From the NCBI GenBank assembly GCA_034933285.1, contig JAYFNT010000030.1:1-64000 (forward strand): 64,000 nt of DNA. Reading direction: 5' to 3'. Within the stretch, counting starts at the first letter, position 1; the number at the start of each line of letters is the position of its first letter. This stretch comes from RPRC01 sp034933285. GTDB taxonomy: Bacteria > Desulfobacterota > Desulfuromonadia > Geobacterales > Geobacteraceae. A program made the translations under genes and the position numbers. Of this stretch, positions 60,931 through 64,000 are shown in pieces. The notes beneath the pieces are model-generated. The model made no database searches. It had not been told where the DNA came from and saw nothing but the letters and a program-made list of their open reading frames with translations.

Positions 60931-61272
60931 TTATTTACCATATGATGTTTTCAGAATATTGCCCGTTATGGGATCGATAGTTACATCTAAACCATCCCAG
61001 TTACACAGTATCAACTCATTGTTCATTATTTTCATGCCAGTATATGGGCTGTCTTGATATACATGGTCAATTTTGGGAATCTGCCATAATAGGTTGCCAT
61101 TATGTGATATTCCATATACGTTTTCATTGAACAAAACTTTGTATGGAATATCGAGTCGTACAATTATAACTTCTGGAAATATCATTAATTCAGTAATATT
61201 ATGCTGAAATGGAATGGTTATTCCTGATTTTAAAAAGAGAATATTTGATTTGAAAACAATATTTTCTGCCAT
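60931..61272 (-). CDS. Small AT-rich hypothetical, possible orphan immunity protein
   Basis: A 113-residue protein with AAGGGA 8 bases before the ATG. The sequence is beta-rich (LWQIPKIDHVY, GMKIMNNELILCNWDGL), like a single small WD- or RHS-immunity-type domain. No known family recalled. It is in the same orientation and AT content as its neighbours, between palindromic elements. The reading frame is plausible. Confidence 0.55.
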   Translation of the reverse strand: MAENIVFKSNILFLKSGITIPFQHNITELMIFPEVIIVRLDIPYKVLFNENVYGISHNGNLLWQIPKIDHVYQDSPYTGMKIMNNELILCNWDGLDVTIDPITGNILKTSYGK

Positions 61273-61379
61273 TTATAAATCCCTTGTATTTTTATAAGCT
61301 GACTCAGGAAGCCTATCTTGAAATGTGTAGCCCTGACCCCTGGGGGTGTCCCTTGTAGTTCTTCGTGCTAACAGTATTT

Positions 61380-61634
61380 TCAAATTGATTTACTTAGCTT
61401 ATTAAGCAGACTATACCATTCACTTATTGATAAACTTTTTACATACAAGTCACCAAGCCATTTAGGGTGACACATATCTTTTATTTTACGTGCAATGATA
61501 ATTTTATCTTCCTTAGAAGAGGAAAAATAATTTACAACCAAGTCTTCAAGTGTATCCGCTTCTTCTGATAAATTATTTTCTGTCAGTATCTCTAATATTC
61601 TGGCAATAGCTTCTGTGTTCAAAATTATCCTCAT
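61380..61634 (-). CDS. Small AT-rich hypothetical, possible orphan immunity protein
   Basis: An 84-residue helical protein (ILTENNLSEEADTLEDLVVN, then KWLGDLYVKSLSISEWYSLL). It resembles small immunity-like families in RHS/CDI loci that carry a WLGDLYV-type C-terminal segment. No assignment can be made. It stands between two other small genes and follows no clear promoter. Confidence 0.5.
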   Translation of the reverse strand: MRIILNTEAIARILEILTENNLSEEADTLEDLVVNYFSSSKEDKIIIARKIKDMCHPKWLGDLYVKSLSISEWYSLLNKLSKSI

Positions 61635-61845
61635 TATAGCGCAACTGCGCCGTCATATCTGCCAGCTTTAGTTACACTTGCCAATCGCCACCTGTCCTCT
61701 CTGTGCCCCATGTCGGTTGAGGAGCAACACGTCCTACGAGTAACAATTGATCTCGTGTTAAGAATATTGTTTCTAAAATCTGTGCAGTATTGGATGGAGG
61801 TGACCTCTCGGGTTTCCTAACCTACCTACGTCCCCTTATTCCTTT

Positions 61846-62289
61846 TTATTTTACTCGCACTTTAATCTGCCAAGTTTCTTTCACACTATCACCAACAACC
61901 ACAGCTCCATCAATTAGTATTATTCTAGAATCATAAATACGAACTTTCAAATCCTTAACTCCGTCATTATAAGGTAGCTCCTTTTTGCAATGAGGGCACT
62001 TTACGTTTGCCCAAAGGGTAAATTGCCCACCATCTAAAGCTGGTGGAGCATCTTTTAGACATTCTTTCCAGATGATTTCAAGCTCAGCTAGTAATAGTTT
62101 TTTATTCTCTAATATTTCGTGTACTTTTTCTCCATCGCTTTTTCTAAGCAAGACATCATTGCTTGAATCTGAATAAAAAAATGGAGTTGGTACAAACCAA
62201 TTGACAAAATAGGTGTATAGAATTGTTTTGCTGCAGAATGGACATTCCAATGTCCATCCATCACGTATTATTTGTTCCGGTTCGTTCAT
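61846..62289 (-). CDS. Putative cognate immunity protein of the RHS toxin
   Basis: A 147-residue protein whose start codon overlaps the RHS stop (ATGA), the classical toxin–immunity linkage. Two CxxC pairs (CPFC near 17 and CPHC near 98) suggest a zinc ribbon. The product is acidic/hydrophobic with a C-terminal beta segment (RIILIDGAVVVGD). It is low in GC, like the C-terminal toxin domain. Immunity is inferred from position only. Confidence 0.65.
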   Translation of the reverse strand: MNEPEQIIRDGWTLECPFCSKTILYTYFVNWFVPTPFFYSDSSNDVLLRKSDGEKVHEILENKKLLLAELEIIWKECLKDAPPALDGGQFTLWANVKCPHCKKELPYNDGVKDLKVRIYDSRIILIDGAVVVGDSVKETWQIKVRVK

Positions 62290-64000
62290 GGTTCAACCTC
62301 CACAATAATCTGCCGAATACCCGGCCCTCCAGCACTTGGAATCCCTTGTATGGTTATCTCAGGTCCACCTCCAGGAAGGCCATTTCCTCCACCTTTAAAT
62401 ATAACATTTCCTGATATAGGTGAAGCGGGCGTACGCTTTGGAATGTCACGAACAATAGACAAAATATTTCTTGATTCTAACGATTTTGGAATTAACCCCA
62501 ACTCATTTTCAAGTTGGCGAGCTTGTGCGTTTGTAATTCGTATTCGATTTCCTTTTGGAAGTTTCCCAATTATTTTGGTTATTGCCTCGGGTGTCGTCAC
62601 GAATGTTCGCCCGCCTCTACCAATTATTCGATATTTCACAGCCACGCTTCGTGGTGTTATATTTGCTCCGGTTTTAAAAATAGAATTCTTGCACAACCCC
62701 AACGGATCGACCCACTGCATGGGGTCATGCACATAACCATGGGTCCTGAGCCCTCCTTCCAGCCCGATGGGGTCGGGGCTCAAATACTGCCCGCTGTCTG
62801 GATCATAATACCGATTCAGGTTGTAGAAAAGACCTGTTTCCGCATCCTCCCACTGGTTCTGGAACCTGAGGCTGCAGCCGACAAGGGGCAGATGGCTGTC
62901 TGGCCTCGTCTTCAGCGGCTTGACGGTTGTTCTTCCCCACAGCTCCTGATCTGCCTGCCACAGACATTCGCCGTCGGCGTCGAACATCTCCTTCGGCGTA
63001 CCCAGGTGATCGGTGACGATGAGGTGGAAGTTCGCCTCCGTGTCTTCCTTGCCTGAAACGGTGCGCGTTTCCTTGGCGACCGGGTTGAACGTTCCCGGCT
63101 CGAAGTGCCAGCGGGTGGTGGCAAGCAGCGAGTCGTCTTCACGGGGATCGGTTTCCCATTCTTCGATAAGCGTGGCGCCCTGCCAGAAATAATATGTCGA
63201 TAGTTGTTTGCCGGACTCTCCCGCCTTGAGGCATTCTTTCCTGATGCGCCTGCCGAAGGCGTCGTAGGTGTAGCGCCAGACGGCGCCGTCCGGCGTTCTG
63301 GTTTCGACGAGCCGGTCAAAATCATCCCAGAGGTATCTCCAGGTCTTGGGTCGGAAGCCGTTGCGCTCGATTCTTTTTTCCGTCACCCGGCCGCGGACGT
63401 CATAGCGGTAGCTGGTCGGTCCGATGGCCCGGACGGTCCCGTCCCGGTAGCGGTGACTCTGGCCGGAGCTCTCGGCCAGGTTGAGGAGCTCGTCGTAGCT
63501 GAACCGCTCTTCGACGTGCTTGTTCAGGCCGGTCTGGCGGATGATGCCGGTGACCTGGTCGCGCGGATCGTAATGATAGCTGCTTGAACCACGCTTGTTG
63601 TCGCTTATCCCGATCAGCCTCCCGGACTTGTCCAGGCGGTAGCGGCGCGACACCTCGGCCAGCCGCTCATGGGTCGAGAGCTGCCGCTCCCGCCCGGCCA
63701 GCTGGCGCTTCAGCCGTCCGCACGGGTCGTAGCTCTGCTTCAGGGTGAAAGCGTCGAGCGGCTTTTTGTCTTCTGCCCGGTACTGCCTCTGGGTTTCCAG
63801 CCCCCGCTCGTCCCTGGTGAAATCCAGGCTGTGGCCGTTGCTTTCCAGCCCTTTCAGCTGACCTGCCTTGTCGAAGCCGTAGCGCGTCGCGCCTGTTGGG
63901 CTGGTGCGGCTGATGCAGCGGCCCGAGGCATCGTACGCGTATTCGAAGTCAATGCCGTTCTGGATCTCTTTTGCCAGCCATCCCTTGTCGTCGTAAACGA
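62286..64000 (-). CDS. rhs: RHS-repeat protein with C-terminal toxin-like domain (partial)
   Basis: The frame is open through the window's end, giving about 570 residues without the N-terminus. YD-repeats are abundant (for example YDVRGRVTEKRIERNG and YDAFGRRIRKE). The RHS core ends in YYDPDSGQYLSPDPIGLEGG and DPLGL (at about 62694). After this boundary the DNA turns AT-rich and a variable 135-residue domain follows: GKLPKGNRIRITNAQARQLE, later FKGGGNGLPGGGPEIT. The pattern matches polymorphic toxins whose C-termini are swapped. Toxin chemistry is not recognised. Confidence 0.88.
   Translation of the reverse strand, partial: VYDDKGWLAKEIQNGIDFEYAYDASGRCISRTSPTGATRYGFDKAGQLKGLESNGHSLDFTRDERGLETQRQYRAEDKKPLDAFTLKQSYDPCGRLKRQLAGRERQLSTHERLAEVSRRYRLDKSGRLIGISDNKRGSSSYHYDPRDQVTGIIRQTGLNKHVEERFSYDELLNLAESSGQSHRYRDGTVRAIGPTSYRYDVRGRVTEKRIERNGFRPKTWRYLWDDFDRLVETRTPDGAVWRYTYDAFGRRIRKECLKAGESGKQLSTYYFWQGATLIEEWETDPREDDSLLATTRWHFEPGTFNPVAKETRTVSGKEDTEANFHLIVTDHLGTPKEMFDADGECLWQADQELWGRTTVKPLKTRPDSHLPLVGCSLRFQNQWEDAETGLFYNLNRYYDPDSGQYLSPDPIGLEGGLRTHGYVHDPMQWVDPLGLCKNSIFKTGANITPRSVAVKYRIIGRGGRTFVTTPEAITKIIGKLPKGNRIRITNAQARQLENELGLIPKSLESRNILSIVRDIPKRTPASPISGNVIFKGGGNGLPGGGPEITIQGIPSAGGPGIRQIIVEVEP

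Overview
The window looks like a chromosomal segment of a Geobacter-type bacterium (order Geobacterales, Desulfuromonadota). This is inference from gene content and layout: an ispG–proS–pyrF–rlmB cluster, a large trp operon carrying both trpB1 and trpB2, a GEMM riboswitch whose ligand-contact base matches the cyclic-AMP-GMP class known from Geobacter, and many short palindromic and heptameric intergenic repeats. Housekeeping genes are GC-rich. Several accessory blocks (about 52.1–55.0 kb and 59.6–62.7 kb) are visibly more AT-rich.

Layout. 0–8.3 kb: a drug/metabolite transporter, a methyltransferase, a small membrane protein, a secreted amidohydrolase, degraded gene fragments (a group II intron reverse transcriptase tail and a secreted-repeat fragment), a NagZ-like lipoprotein, an outer-membrane barrel, a reverse-strand GEMM riboswitch with terminator, and a secreted hypothetical protein. 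8.3–19.3 kb: RlmD-type methyltransferase, ispG, proS, pyrF, rlmB, an orphan sigma region-4 protein, glgC, a rubrerythrin-like protein and htpG. 19.5–27.7 kb: trpE-trpG-trpD-(Uma2 nuclease)-trpC-trpB2-trpF-trpB, without trpA. 27.8–38.1 kb: class II photolyase, a CheY-like regulator, a five-gene ABC-2 exporter with HlyD adaptor, a lipoprotein and ComM/YifB. 38.3–51.5 kb: a phage-repressor-like regulator, cupin, polysaccharide deacetylase, DUF342/FapA protein, a B12-binding radical SAM enzyme, the MacA-MacB-TolC-type efflux operon with a Spy/CpxP-like protein upstream, and a PQQ-type sugar dehydrogenase.

51.9–55.0 kb holds a two-gene SIR2–HerA pair with a 4-nt ATGA overlap, matching the architecture of known anti-phage NAD-depleting SIR2–HerA systems. 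55.3–60.2 kb: cupin, RsgA, M48 protease, a DUF4143 ATPase with a long hairpin at its start codon, and a small calcium-loop/SHOCT protein. 60.4–64.0 kb: the 3' part of an RHS protein with a swapped AT-rich C-terminal toxin-like domain, an ATGA-coupled putative immunity gene, and three more small AT-rich genes that look like orphan immunity genes.

Two themes run through the window. First, operons are interrupted by small repeats in nearly every intergenic gap: at least five copies of a GGGTCAGGT…ACCTGACCC palindrome family, two copies of an AGACCTGCCAGG palindrome, heptamer tracts and possible intron debris. Second, defence or competition modules (SIR2–HerA, RHS toxin–immunity) sit inside AT-rich islands bounded by those repeats. 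All identifications rest on reading the sequence and recalled family knowledge; no database search was run.
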